DNA of 64,000 bases from Neostapfia colusana (Eukaryota > Streptophyta > Magnoliopsida > Poales > Poaceae). The notes below the pieces were generated by a model, which had not been told where the DNA came from, ran no database searches, and worked only from the letters and a program-made list of their open reading frames with translations. Below, one piece after another: positions 11,101 to 22,900 of this stretch (within the stretch, counting starts at the first letter, position 1; each line of letters starts with the position of its first letter). Both the position numbers and the translations under genes were made by a program. Location of the stretch: assembly GCA_030760725.1 (NCBI GenBank), contig JASWHV010000010.1, positions 37,267,760 through 37,331,759 on the forward strand. Reading direction: 5' to 3'.

Positions 11101-13100
11101 CCGGTGAGCAACCACTCGAGCTGTGGCTCGGGGATGAGCAGCACCGGTCACCCGCGCGTCCCAGGGTGCCTTGGCTCGGGCGTGACAACGCCCAGGTTGG
11201 GCTGTCCACGAGAGCCCGAGGTGCGGCGGTTCCAAGTTCCGAGTTTGATCTTTCGGCACAGCCGATATCAATCGGTTTCAACCGAATTCTAGCAATGGGG
11301 AGGATGGAGGAAGGTCTCTAGTACCTTGCTGGGACTCTGGAGTGGAAGGAGGGAGCTGCGATCGGCGTCCTCCGATCAAGTCCGAACTGCGGAAACTTTC
11401 GGCCAGTGCTGGGTTCTTGCGGGAAAACACGTCGGTACCTCGGCCGAGGAGGGGGGCAGGCGCCTTAAGAAGGCTCTGCACCGCCTCATTCCCGCGCGTG
11501 GGCAAGCAGCTGGTGGCGCGGTGGCTGGCCTCGGTGGCGACCACCGCTGCGGCTCGGCGACCCGAGTGAAAAGTCTCATTCGGTTTGTGTTGAAGTAGAG
11601 GCTGACATGTGGGTCCCACCCTTACTTTTAACCTCTGAAATTTACTTCTAATCACTGTTGTAAACAGTAAACCCCATACTACCCTTGGCAATTCAAATTA
11701 TTCCCCCATGAGCCATCTGAATTGATCAAAGTTCAAATGAGGTTTGGTTTGAATGAATTTCAGCACAAGTTCAGTTTGAAATCCAAATAAAGTTTGAATT
11801 TCTCCCCCTTAGCTCATGTCAAGATCAACTCCAAATGGAGTGAAAATTGGTGTGTGAGCTCACAAAAATGTGCCGAGTAAGAATATGCCTTCCACTTTCA
11901 AATTCATGGTATAAAAACAGTTTGAATTTGAATATGTTTTCAAACTGCCCCCTTCCTATCTATACCCAAGATGACCTCAAAAAGGTTTTGAATTTGGGTG
12001 AAACATGGCATGGACATCCTTAGCAAAGTGTAGGAGTTTTCATATGTCCAGCCCATCTATATCACATGTGGGAAATACCACTTTTGCAATGTGTGAGTTT
12101 GTTTTCTAATGAGCATGTTGATAATTGTTACTTGCTCTTCATTTGTGTTCATCATCTTTCCTCAAATGAGGTGTGTGTGTGTGTGTGTGGTGATGAACAC
12201 TTCAATTATGTGTCAAAAACTGAGGCCCTTACACAGCTTTCAATCAGCAACATTTTAACATGTAACTAGCCTGTTCTTTCTACGTCACGGTACAGTGAAC
12301 AAGTGGTACTCACTGACCGCGAGGGACGGCGATTATAATCGATTTACACCTGCAGGATTACCCGAACAACCCGTCACGTACGCCCGTACTCGTTGTTTCC
12401 TACAACAACCATCACGGACGCCGTACGCGACTACCTTTCACCCGTTAGCCAAATATTGAACCGGTCCCATCGTCCCGAGCAAGAGGTATCTGCACGCGCA
12501 TCTCTGTGCCGCCAGCCGATTTACACCTCGAGCTCTCAACCTACCCTCTGAACGACGGGCAATGCCTCAATACCCAGCCTCCATGGTTACATCAGTTTCC
12601 CGGTTCCCATATAGCCGGTAGGTCTTCGGTACTGTTCTAGCTTGTTCAACAGGCCCGCACACAGCTCGGTCCTCAATCGACACAAGCGGAGCTACAGCAC
12701 ACAGGCCCCAAAGTCCTGCTGCCCTTACTCTCCGCTCAGTCTCATTTTCTTGCCATGTGCATCATGTGCTATCTCTACCCGAGCAATGTCCCTCTAGCCT
12801 ATTCTCGTGAGTAGTTCCAACTACTCGACTTGTACCGAATCCTACTCTATCCTAGCAATGCAGTGGCTAACGGGGTTTGCAATCCTAAACCCAACCCATG
12901 GTTCCCTTGGCTATGCAGTGGGGCTTCCAAACAAGACTCTAATGCACAGAATAAAGGAAACAAGTATGTGCTCAAAATAATAAAAATTTGTAAAAAGTTT
13001 AATGCAAACCGGAGCTTGCCTTGCTGCTCTTGGTCGTAGGCTAGCTGTTCCTCCGGAGTAACGAAGTCTAGGACTTCGGGTTCCTCCTCGACCTTAGCGA
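7792..13100 (-). CDS. LTR acidic ORF, exons 2 and 3, in the A1 5' LTR (intron split by solo LTR)
   Basis: Hypothetical protein of unknown function. Exon 2 (13100-13020, 81 nt) encodes AKVEEEPEVLDFVTPEEQ followed by LAYDQEQQ and ends CAAG before a GC donor. Exon 3 (7880-7792) follows a TTTTGCAG acceptor and encodes FYEEGTPEEETEPQEGNP, ending at a TAA. The shared codon across the junction is in frame. The exon 3 stem-loop (7906-7921) and acceptor are intact. The 4 kb solo LTR lies inside this intron. The exon 1 region of this copy (about 13800-14900) has diverged and I could not identify a start. Confidence 0.5.
8421..9678 (-). CDS. LTR acidic ORF, exons 2 and 3, in the solo A LTR
   Basis: Exon 2 is 9678-9598: 81 nt, acceptor CATGTAG, donor AAG then GCAAGC, encoding AKVEEEPEVLDFVTPEEQ and LAYDQEQQ. 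Exon 3 is 8509-8421, after acceptor TTTTGCAG, encoding FYEEGTPEEETEPQEGNP and on to a TAG. The 1088-nt intron has a GC donor and a TGAGC/GCTCA stem-loop at 8535-8550. A candidate exon 1 ends at 11325 (CAGCAAG then GTACTA). In this copy a frame from ATG 11691 runs through both junctions to the TAG at 8421-8423, about 178 codons. The exon 1 frame is not shared by all A copies, so only exons 2 and 3 are well supported. Confidence 0.55.
12171..12189. repeat. (GT)n microsatellite in A LTR
   Basis: An uninterrupted GT run in the U3 side of the solo LTR. The matching place in other A LTRs is shorter (GTGTGTGG at 163-175), so this is a local expansion. Confidence 0.85.
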
Positions 13101-15528
13101 CTACATGATATAAGAAACATATGTATCAATTTAAATGCATTTGTATTAACTTTGAAGTTGTGAAGTCTATAACCCTTGCCAGACAGACCTAATGACTGTG
13201 AAAATTTTACTATGGCTTGGTTACAACCTAAATAGAGACTTGGTCAAGTTTTAATCGCAGCAAAGCTCATTTGAGCCCTCCACAATTAATTATGTCCTTG
13301 ACCTTAATTGGAACTCTTAGGGTGTTCTAGGAATTTTCATGAAACAAACTATGACTTCTGAAAACTAGATTTTTAGAGGGTTCTAATGGAGTTGGTCTCA
13401 CTTAATTTGGAAGTCTCTAACTAAAGATATGAGCTAAACAATTTCAGAGAAAATTCTGAAAATGTTTCTGAACATTTTCTATTTTCTCTGGAACAGTTTC
13501 ACTACTCACACCATTAGGTGGATTAAATGAGCTCAAATGGATCTGAAATTTTTATGGTAGTTCAAGGATATTTTGGTGAACATCCCAGCAAAATTTCAGG
13601 ATTTTCCTCCAAAGGATTCTCCAGTTAAAATTCCTAACAGTTTAAATTTAGAGGAATTAATTATGGGGAAATAAGGAATTTCATGAAGTGAAACTTGATT
13701 TTCTGGAAAGTACTCAGAGAGCTGAATCCAGCAAAATTTGGTTCACTCAATTTGGAGCTTTATAGCCAAAGTTATAAGGCTTTGAAGTTTGAACTGAAAC
13801 TGAAATTCGGGAAAAAGTTTAAACTCTGGCTTGTGGGCCCCGCACACAGTGCGTCGTCTCCCTCCTCGCGCCAACTGCGCGGCGGCGGCAATCTCCGGCG
13901 ATCCTCGCTGGAACTGAGTTCCCGGCCACCCCCTGGCCCGAAACTCACCGCCTGCCCTTTTACTGACCCCCTGGACTCGCTGGTAGGGTCGCCGGCCGCC
14001 AGCGATGACCGGAAACCCGTGCGCACCGGTGACAGCACCTGCTAGGGTTCCGGTGAGGTCGGTCCCGCTCTCCCGTGCACCAAATCGACCGGGAATCGGT
14101 CGGAGAGCATCAGTAGAGCATGGGAAACACGAACCAGGGCTGGGTGGAAGCTAGAAATACCGGCAACTAGGCTCTCGAAGGTGAGCCGAGGTGTTCAGCC
14201 ATGGCGGCGGGGAAAACGGCCATATCATGGCCGATTCTCGACGGTTTCCTCTGATTCCAGTTTGGGTATGGGCGCTATCGCGCATAGACGCTACTAGAGG
14301 ACGAGCTTGCCCAACCCTCGTGTATGGAGCACGAATTTCACCCGAAGGTGAGCTCGGTCCTCATGAACTGATCACGAGTAAACTTGGAAATTCTCGGCCG
14401 AGGTTTGATCAATCGCCAAACGGCTTTCAGCTACTCCATCTACATACAATCACGCACCTTTATTGTGTAGAGAAGAGGACGTGACAGCGGCTGGGTTGTG
14501 CTGTCCACGAGAGCCCGATCGGCGGCGATGTTCGGCTCGCCGGAGAAATGGCTCGTACAGCTTGAGGACGCTTGCTCACTGGACAACATGGGGTCTAGGA
14601 GGTTGCTCACGATCTCTTGGTGCCGTTTTGCTGTGGAGGAGGCGGTGCTCGCTAGTGATCGGGCTTGATCAAACGTGAGCTCGGGCGGCGGCGATGGCAG
14701 TGGAAGAACAGGTCGTGCACGTCGGCAGCTCGGGGAATGGGCGACTGAAGCACGCCGGGGAGGGAATAAGTAGCCCGGCGACTGGTCTCCGGCTTGGGGC
14801 GCGCAGCAGGAGCTGGCGCCGGCTGCCCCCCTCGGTGGCGCGCGCACACTGCACCCGGGAACCGATTGAGCTGTGTTTCAGTCGGTTTGTGTTGAAGTAG
14901 AGGCTGACATGTGGGTCCCACCCCCCATTTTAACCTCTGAAATTTACTCCTAATCACTGTTGTAAACAGTGAACCCCATACTACCCTTGGCAATTCAAAT
15001 TATTCACCCATGAGCCATTTGAATTGATCCAAGTTCAAATGAGGTTTGGTTTGAATGAATTTCAGCACAAGTTCAGATTGAAATTCAAATAAAGTTTGAA
15101 TTTCTCCCCCTTAGCTCATGTCAAGATCAACTCCAAATGGAGTGAAAATTGGTGTGTGAGCTCACAAAAATATGCTGAGTAAGAATATGCCTTCCACTTT
15201 TAAATTCATGGGATAAAAACAGTTTGAATTTGAATATGGTTTCAAACTGCCCTCTTCCTAACTATACCCAAACTGACCTCAAAAAGGTTTTGAATTTGGG
15301 TGAAACTTGGCATGGACATCCTTAGAAAAGTGTAGGAGTTTTCATATGTCCAGCCCATCTATATCACATGTGGGAAATACCACTTTTGCAATGTGTAAGT
15401 TTGTTCTCTAATGAGCATGTTGATAATTGTTACTTGCTCTTCATTTGTGTTCATCATTCTTCCTCAAATGAGGTGTGTGGTGTGGTGATGAACACTGCAA
15501 ATGTGTGTCAAAAACTGAGGCCCTTACA
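12234..15528 (-). repeat. 5' LTR of A1, upstream (U3/R) piece
   Basis: Starts at 15528 (minus-strand TGTAAGGGCC) and runs to the solo LTR's target repeat at 12234-12238. With 7561-8189 it makes a 5' LTR of about 3.9 kb. Exon 2 of the acidic ORF is at 13100-13020. The GC-rich stretch 13830-14890 differs strongly from the solo LTR at 10390-11600 although both flanks align, so this segment has been replaced or has evolved fast. Confidence 0.88.
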
Positions 15529-15857
15529 ATCTAGAAAGAGGGCAGTTTGAAACCATATTCAAATTCAAACTGTTTTTATCCCATGAATTCAAAAGTGGGA
15601 GGCATATTCTTAGTCAGCGCATTTTTGTGAGCTCACACAACAATTTTCACTCCATTTGGAGTTGATCTTGACATGAGCTAAGTGGGACAAATTCAAACTT
15701 TATTCGAATCCCAAACTGAACTTGTTCTGAAATTCATTCAAACCAAACCCAAATTTAATTCTAATCAATTCAAATGGCTCATGGGTGAATAATTTGAATC
15801 ACCATGGGTATTTTGGGGCTCACTGTTTACAACAGTGATTAGGAGTAAATTTCAGAG
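15529..15857 (+). repeat. Opposite-strand fragment of a family A LTR
   Basis: Matches the U3 part of A LTRs in plus orientation (compare 33353-33667 and 48035-48360), opposite to the adjoining A1 LTR. It ends in CAGAGG, where the D1 gag begins. A1 appears to have inserted into this LTR, whose left part would lie outside the window. Confidence 0.8.
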
Positions 15858-16567
15858 GAATTCCGGGATGTTTTCCGGTCACGCCACGTTTGTTTGGGAA
15901 TTCTATGAACAAAGTATCAAGACTTTCTGGAGTTAAAGCAAGGCAAAAGGAGTGCGTACGAGTACTTCAAAGAGTTTGAAGACTTGATGCAATACGCAAC
16001 TCATATGGTTGACTCGGAACCGTCGAAGTGCGAGTATTTCTTCCGAGGTTTGAATGTCGAACTTAAGGAACAAGTGACCTTGTTCAATAACGGTATTTAC
16101 AATGAGTTGGTAAATGCCGCTATCATTAAGGAAGACATGCATCTTCGTTGTGAAGCGGAGCTGAAAAGAAGTATACTACCAGACAGCGATATCGAGGTTC
16201 GTCCGAACTATCGAGTGCGATATTACTCACCAGTTAGGCAAAAAATTCAGCCAGTGGTGCAACTCTCACAACCACGGCTGGAGTTGATCACATATGAGCC
16301 TCCACCTCAACAACAGCGGACAGAAATTATTCGTGCAACCCTACTGCAACTAGCTACGCACGAATTATCTCCACCTCGTGTTAGTAGAGAGCTGAGGATT
16401 TCTACAACACGAAACTGTTGTGGTGCTGAGCAGAGTCACACTCGTGTGTTGTCTCAGCAATGCTCAGATCAGCACCGTGAACCTTCACAGAAGAATCGTT
16501 CAAAAGCTGGCAGGGTTAATTACACTGCTACTGAGGATATTGCTAAAGGCGAACCAGTTTTGGCGGC
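15858..16567 (+). pseudogene. D1 gag, degraded
   Basis: Starts inside the gag domain: EFRDVFRSRH matches A1 TEFRTAFRAYH. After a frameshift and stop near 15905 it continues as ELKQGKRSAYEYFKEFEDL and SKCEYFFRGLNVELKEQ. The region where A1 has its CCHC zinc knuckle reads ISTTRNCCGAEQSH and shows no intact knuckle. A one-base deletion near 16567 breaks the frame just before the protease (GEPVLAA against A1 GEPILAGMF). Confidence 0.8.
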
Positions 16568-19500
16568 ATGTTCACTTTACATGAACAGCCTATTTTCGTG
16601 TTATTTGATTCCGGGGCCACCCACAATTTTATTAGCAGAGACTATGTGCTGAAGAATAATCTTCCATTCAGCACAGTTAAGTATCCGTTTCATATCAGCT
16701 CACACGGAGGCAAGATATCAACAGATGAGATGGTCTCTCGGGCACCGTTATGTTTGGGTGGAAATATCTATCCTGCGAGCCTTATCATACTCAAAGGCCA
16801 AAGGATTGATATTATCTTGGAGATGTCATGGTTGACACATTATGGAGCTATCTTTGACATCAGCTCTCGGACTGTCCAACTGAATTCCCCAATACATGGT
16901 TGCAACACATTGAACCTTGTGGACCCATCACAACAAGTTGCAGCAGTGCATCAGATTGAAGCTCCTAAGCTTGAGGATATTCCAGTAGTATGTGAATATC
17001 CAGATGTGTTTCCCGAAGACTTGCCGGGCATGCCGCCCGAACGTGATGTAGAGTTCAAGATTGAACTAGCACCGGGAACAACACCTATTTCTCGGCGACC
17101 ATATAAAATGGCACAGAAGGAGCTAGCAGAATTGAAGGAACAGCTTAATGACCTCATGGACAAAGGTTTTATACGCCCAAGTTCATCACCTTGGGGCTGT
17201 TCCGCACTCTTCGTGAAGAAGAAGGACGAGACTTTGAGACTATGCGTAGATTATCGTCCACTGAATGCTGTCACTATCAAGAATAAGTATCCACTACCGC
17301 GCATCGATACTTTGTTCGATCAACTAGTGGGTGCTAAGGTATTCTCCAAGATGGATCTTCGTTCCGGGTATCACCAGATAAAAATCCGGGCAGAAGACGT
17401 ACCTAAGACGGCGTTCTCGACAAGATATGGTCTTTATGAATATCTTGTCATGTCTTTTGGGTTGACCAATGCTCCGGCTCACTTTATGTACCTCATGAAC
17501 TCTGTGTTCATGCCGGAGTTAGACAAGTTCGTCGTGGTTTTCATCGACGACATCTTGGTCTATTCAAAGTCAGAAGAAGAACACGCTGAACATTTGCGTA
17601 TTGTACTCCAACGCTTGAGGGATCACAAGCTATATGCAAAGTTCAGTAAATGTGAGTTTTGGATCAGCAAAGTGCCATTTCTTGGGCATATTATTTCAGC
17701 GGAAGGCATCGCTGTGGACCCAAGTAAAATCGAGCAAGTGTTGAATTGGAAATCTCCAACATCTGTTCATGAAGTGGGGAGTTTCCTAGGTTTAGCGGGT
17801 TATTACCGGAGATTCATTCCGAAGTTCTCCAAAGTCGCGAAACCTATGACGGAGCTGTTGAAGAAAAGCACCAAGTATGATTGGAGTAATTCATGTGAAC
17901 AAGCTTTTCAAACTTTAGTGAAGCATCTCACTACAGCTCCAGTTTTGGCCCAGCCAGACACCATGAGGCCTTTTGATGTCTATTGTGATGCATCCGGCAT
18001 CGGTTTGGGTTGTGTGTTGATGCAAGAAGGACGTGTGGTCGCGTATGGATCCCGACAACTCAGGGGTCATGAGCAGAATTACCCGACGCACGACCTTGAA
18101 CTAGCTGCAGTGGTCTTAGCATTGAAAATGTGGAGACATTATCTACTAGGCAATCTAGTACATCTCTACACTGACCACAAAAGCTTGAAGTACATCTTCA
18201 CAAAGAAAGAACTGAATATGAGGCAGCGAAGATGGCTCGAATTGATCAAGGACTATGAACTTGAAATTCATTACCATCCGGGTAAAGCGAATGTGGTTGC
18301 CGACACACTTAGTCAGAAAGCCCACGTTCACCATTTAGCCATGGCTGCAAATGAAGAAGGAGAACCAAGCCTGCGGTTAGTTCCCTACGGATCGCTGTTC
18401 AACCTCGCTCTTATTCCTACAATCCGAGATGAGATTGTAGAGGCTCAGAAGAGACACAGAGGTATGTCTCACATCCGGAGGAGAGTGGACAGCGGTGAAT
18501 TGAAGATGTTCCGCAAAGATGAAGAGGGTACTATATGGTTTAACAAACGCATAGTGGTACCCCGAAACATGAAATTGCGGAGGAAGATATTGGATGAAGC
18601 ACATTTATCCAAGTACTCCATTCATCCGGGAAGCAACAAGATGTACCAGGACTTAAAATCTATGTTCTGGTGGACACGGATGAAAAGAGAGATTGCGAAG
18701 TACGTATCCGAGTGTGATACGTGTCGGCGGGTTAAAGCCGACCATATGAGGAAAGCCGGACCACTTCAACCGCTGAAGGTTCCAGCATGGAAGTGGGAAG
18801 ACATAAGTATGGACTTCATCGTCGGTTTACCCATGACCACCAACAAGCATGATTCTATTTGGGTAATCGTCGATCGTTTGACCAAGACAGCGCATTTTAT
18901 TCCAGTCCATACCAAATATGTGGCAAAGAAGTATGCGGAGCTGTTCATCTCGAGAATCGTGTGTTTACACGGGGTTCCCCGCACCATTGTGTCTGATCGA
19001 GGTGCGTTGTTCGTATCCAGATTTTGGGAGCAACTTCATGATTCCTTGGGAATCAAGTTAATCAGGAGTTTAGCGTATCATCCGCAAACTGATGGTCAAA
19101 CAAAGAGAGTAAATCAGATTCTGGAGGATATGCTACGGGCATGTGTCATCAATCATGGGAAGAATTGGGATGACTGTCTACCGTTAGCAGAATTCTCATA
19201 TAACAACGGTTATCAATCCAGCATCAAAATGGCCCCGTATGAAGCTCTTTATAGCCGGAAGTGCCGCACACCACTGAATTGGTGTGAGTCCGGCGAGAGA
19301 GTAGTCTACGGGATTGATCTTGTGAATGAAGCCGAGGAACGAGTGCGAGTGATTCAGGCCAACTAAAAGGCTGCTCAATCTCGGCAGAAAAGTTATGCAG
19401 ACAAAAGACGTCGACCTCTTCACTTCGACATCGGGGACCACGTTTATCTTCGTGTCTCTCCGATGAAAGGAGTTCATCATTTTGGAGTGAAGGGAAAGCT

Positions 19501-19861
19501 TGCTCCGCGATTCATCGGGCCGTTTGCTGTCACTGAGGTATGCGGACCCGTGGCCTATCGTCTGGAGCTACCCGCGTCACTTTCGGGTATTCACAATGTT
19601 TTCCATGTCTCTCAACTGCGGAAATGTCTTAAGTACCCGACCGCGGTTCATAGGGAGAACATTTTGGATCTTCAACCGGATCTCACCTATTCTGAGTATC
19701 TGATACAGATTATTGACGAGAAGACTCACGCCACAAGAAATCGGACATTGCGATTTTACAAAGTCTTGTGGAGCAACCACACCGCTGATGAAGCCACGTG
19801 GGAAAGCGAGGAATTTCTCCGTTTAAATTTTCCCGACTTGTTTGTACCATATGTCCAGTAG
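16568..19861 (+). pseudogene. D1 pol: protease, RT, RNase H, integrase, chromodomain
   Basis: Open for 932 codons with one nonsense codon (TAA at 19364-19366, in VIQAN) before the last part. Visible in order: protease DSGATHNF (Asp near 16607), RT (LRLCVDYRPLNAVTIKNKYP, FIDD near 17545), RNase H (DVYCDASGIGLG, YTDHKSLKYIF), integrase HHCC (HPGSNKMYQ, CDTCRRVKADH), core (MDFIVGLP, VSDRGALF, QTDGQTKRVNQ), and chromodomain (FYKVLWSNHTADEATWESEE) ending at 19859-19861. Apart from that stop and the gag frameshift it is the most intact pol in the window. The integrase motif reads QTDGQTK where relatives have QTDGQTE. Confidence 0.9.
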
Positions 19862-19905
19862 TCACTCTCCCTTCTTCTTTCTTTTTGTAATCTCGGGACG
19901 AGATT

Positions 19906-19923
19906 CTTTTAAGGGGGGAGGAA
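19906..19923 (+). other. Polypurine tract of D1
   Basis: CTTTTAAGGGGGGAGGAA immediately before the TG of the 3' LTR, identical to that of A1. Between the chromodomain stop and this tract is a short 3' untranslated stretch with TCTCGGGACGAGA. Confidence 0.85.
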
Positions 19924-22900
19924 TGTAACAGCCCTAACTTTTGTAAAGTTTGATGTCAGCTCATAAAACAAAGTTAAGGGAACAAAAGACTATAATTGTG
20001 TCACATGAAATGATGAACACACATATGAACATGTGAGGGAGTTAAAAAATTTCTCTAGCACATGCTCAACACATGTTGACCTAGGGGAAAGAATTAGACT
20101 TCCAAAAACTCTAACTCATGTGCACCTTCTCCATGAGTAGAGTGGAGGAAATTTAAATGCAATTTGAATTCTTTTGAAAGGATTCCTATTCAGATTGTAC
20201 AAAGGCCCATATGTGAGAGCATAGATGCATTTCTCATGTATTCAAGAGCCTAAGTTTCAAATTTGGAGAATTTTAGGTTTCATATACTATTTATTCCGAG
20301 AATTAAATGAGGGCACGTTCAAATTCAAACTTGAATTTGAATTTTGAACCAAACAAACTCAATTTCAAAATCTGATTTCAGAATTGGAGTTCCTCATAAT
20401 TCTTTTGGCCGATCCTCCAAGTTTGATCACAATTGGAGCTCATTTGCTATTTTAAATTGAATAGAGGGATAAGAAGCAAAATTTGGGGCTGTGGACCCCA
20501 CCGGTCAGTCTCACAAGAATGAGACCGACTCGGCTCTGTTCTCCAGCGACGGAGCGCTCGACAGCAGCTCCTCCCGAGTTTCTGCCTTTGCCACCTCCTG
20601 CTGGGTTGATTTTTGCTCATCCTGATCACCACAGCAAGTGCCACAACCCTCTTTTGCCTCTCCCAGCTCGAGCCCATCTGCTCCCGTGTGTTTGCTCCCA
20701 AGAAGAAGAACAGCAGCTCCCCTTTGTTCTCTGATCGCCAGCAACTGAACCAAGCTCCCTTTGGCCGAGCTTCCAACAGCAAAAAGTTTCACCCCTGAGT
20801 GCTCTAGCCGGCTGTCAACTTCCCTCCGCTGTTCCATGCTTGCTGGCGCCTAGAAACAGTGAGGTTTCCTCTGCTCCCGAGTTCAAACTCAGGCAACCAA
20901 AACTGGACGCCGTGGACAGCCCAAACCAGAAGGGATCACGCCCAAGCAAGCCACCCCATCTGTGCACCAACAAGCCTAGTTTCTCACCTCCAAAGCTCAG
21001 CCCCAGCCATTGATCACAGAGGGATAATTTCAAGTTTTTCTCCCGGGCGGCAGAAACGGACCTTGAGGTAAAGAATTGTAAAATTCGTTCTCAATTCATG
21101 TTTGTTGGGTCTCAAACTTCACACACAGGTTGTTAACTGCCTAGCACACCTCCTCCATCGATTTTAGACCAAGAAATTGAGTGTAGAGTGAGCAATCCGA
21201 GCTCTTTTAGAGGGTTTGCCGCTGGACCCTATCGGGTGCACGGTGCCGATAGGTTTAGAGCCATCTCCAGCTGGTTTATACCTCATGCCGGTCTTCTACA
21301 TGATCCCCTGGTGCTGTAGAGCCCAAGAACCGACCATTTAGTGGAGAATTTACCGTGCAAGACCTCGCTGGAGCTCTAGGGTTTGCTGTCACCTGTGCGC
21401 CCTGTTTTCCGGCGAGTTTCAGCCGCCGGCGACCTCACCAACGTGTTCAGCGTGGGGAAATATGGGGGGGCGGCCAGCAGGGGGTCTGGAGGTGGCTGGG
21501 AACTGGTTTTCTGGCGACCTCACGGGAGGGAGCCGCCACTGGTGTGTTTGGCGCGAGTCTGGAGGTTAGGGATGACAGGTGGGACCCACTGTCAGCATTT
21601 AAAGATTTTCCAGATTTTCCCACTTTAGTTCAAACTTTGGAGAGCCATAACTTTGTGTAGGAGTGTCCAAAAATTGTGAAACAAATTTTTTTGGATTCCT
21701 CTCAAAGAGTACTATCCACGGGTGCAGACCAATGTTTATGAAAATCCCTGAATTTGGCTCATTAATTCATTTAACAAAATCTTGTCTGAATTTTTACAGG
21801 AGTTCTGTTTATTGGAAAATTCCCAAATTTGGACAGGACATGGTTCCAAAACTCCTTGAACTTCAGTAAAAATTTCAGAGGCATTGGACCTCATTTGCTT
21901 AGTCAAATGATTTGTTCATTCCTTATGTCTCTGAAAAATGGGAAAATGAACAGAGACAATTTCAGCTTTTCCCCATTCTTTGTAAAATCCATATCTCCAT
22001 GTAGGAAACTCCAAAAATGGTAAAACCAATTCCTATGGACTCATGACATTTTGTATTTCACAAAAAGTCTATTTTGCAGCATAGGAAAGCTTCATATCTA
22101 GGGGGTAAAGGCAGATTAGTGAAAATCACATAAGGAATTATTGTGATCACCTTGAGCCATTTCATGAGCTCAATTTTTGCCCACTGCCTATCTACCTTCA
22201 ATAGAAGCTGTGGTTAAATTCTCAGCTTCATTGGACCTCTGGAACTGGAGCTACCATATTTTAGGTTTAAGTGTTCATATAATGGACTTAATCACATGGT
22301 GGTTACTAGTATTTCTTTTCACCCTAGCTTTCATCATCTCTAAGGTTGTAGATCCAACAACAGAAACCTTTCTGTTGTTTCTTCCTTTTAGGTGTGAGTT
22401 AACTTGAACAACAGTTTTGAAACAGTTTCTAAATTGCTTTTGAAATATATGTGCATTGCAATATAATAGCTCACGTGACGTCGACGTTCGACGAGGATTC
22501 GACTCTACAGCGAGGATCTCCATCTCGTGACGAGTTTGGCGGATTCTCCGGAGGAAGACTAAATTCTAGCTTCTAAAAAAACCGTTGATCAAGGCAAGCC
22601 CCGGTTTGCATATCGTTACCGTTTTAAATTTTGCTTTACTTCACCTCATGTGTATTTAGAGTTTATATTGTGCATTATGTCTAGGATGATTGAAACCCAC
22701 TTGCATGCCTATTACATCCCTGATTAGAAGGTTTAGTGTAGGCTTTGCCTCGTTGTAGATGCTAGGCTAATGTTTTAGCTAGCTCGGTAAAAGTCGAGTA
22801 GTAAAAAGCTACTCGCGAGAAAGTTCGAGTAATGGAGTTGCTCGCGAGAGATAGATGATAAGAGCACCCTCATGAATATGAGATGGGGACGGGGATGTTC

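Larger units (their letters stand above)
8190..12233 (-). mobile_element. Solo LTR of family A inserted in the A1 5' LTR
   Basis: A complete 4044-base LTR, TGTAAGGGCC to GTCGTGTCA on the minus strand, with no internal region. Target-site repeat CAGCT at 8185-8189 and 12234-12238 is exact, and joining the flanks restores the A1 5' LTR. Solo LTRs arise by recombination between the two LTRs of an inserted element. The host LTR belongs to the same family and has the same orientation. Long antisense ORFs in its GC-rich middle (10400-11600) are not conserved frames. Confidence 0.92.
1..15528 (-). mobile_element. Element A1: chromodomain Ty3/gypsy retrotransposon, 3' LTR cut by window edge
   Basis: Read on the minus strand from right to left: 5' LTR, tRNA-Met primer site, 1.5 kb leader, extra 314-codon ORF, gag, protease, reverse transcriptase, RNase H, integrase with chromodomain, polypurine tract, 3' LTR. 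The 5' LTR is in two pieces (12234-15528 and 7561-8189) because a solo LTR of the same family sits inside it. The 3' LTR leaves the window at base 1, so the far target-site repeat cannot be checked; the near flank is ATCTA. Domain order with integrase last, plus the chromodomain, is the gypsy/chromovirus layout. The Tekay/Del assignment rests on the chromodomain and the very long LTRs and is inference. Confidence 0.9.

Noticed and set aside
10408..11691. Overlapping ORFs of 60-137 codons in the GC-rich middle of A LTRs, as possible host genes
   Set aside because: They recur in every A LTR with shifted frames and no domain. Only the frame leading to the exon 1 donor is kept as a candidate.
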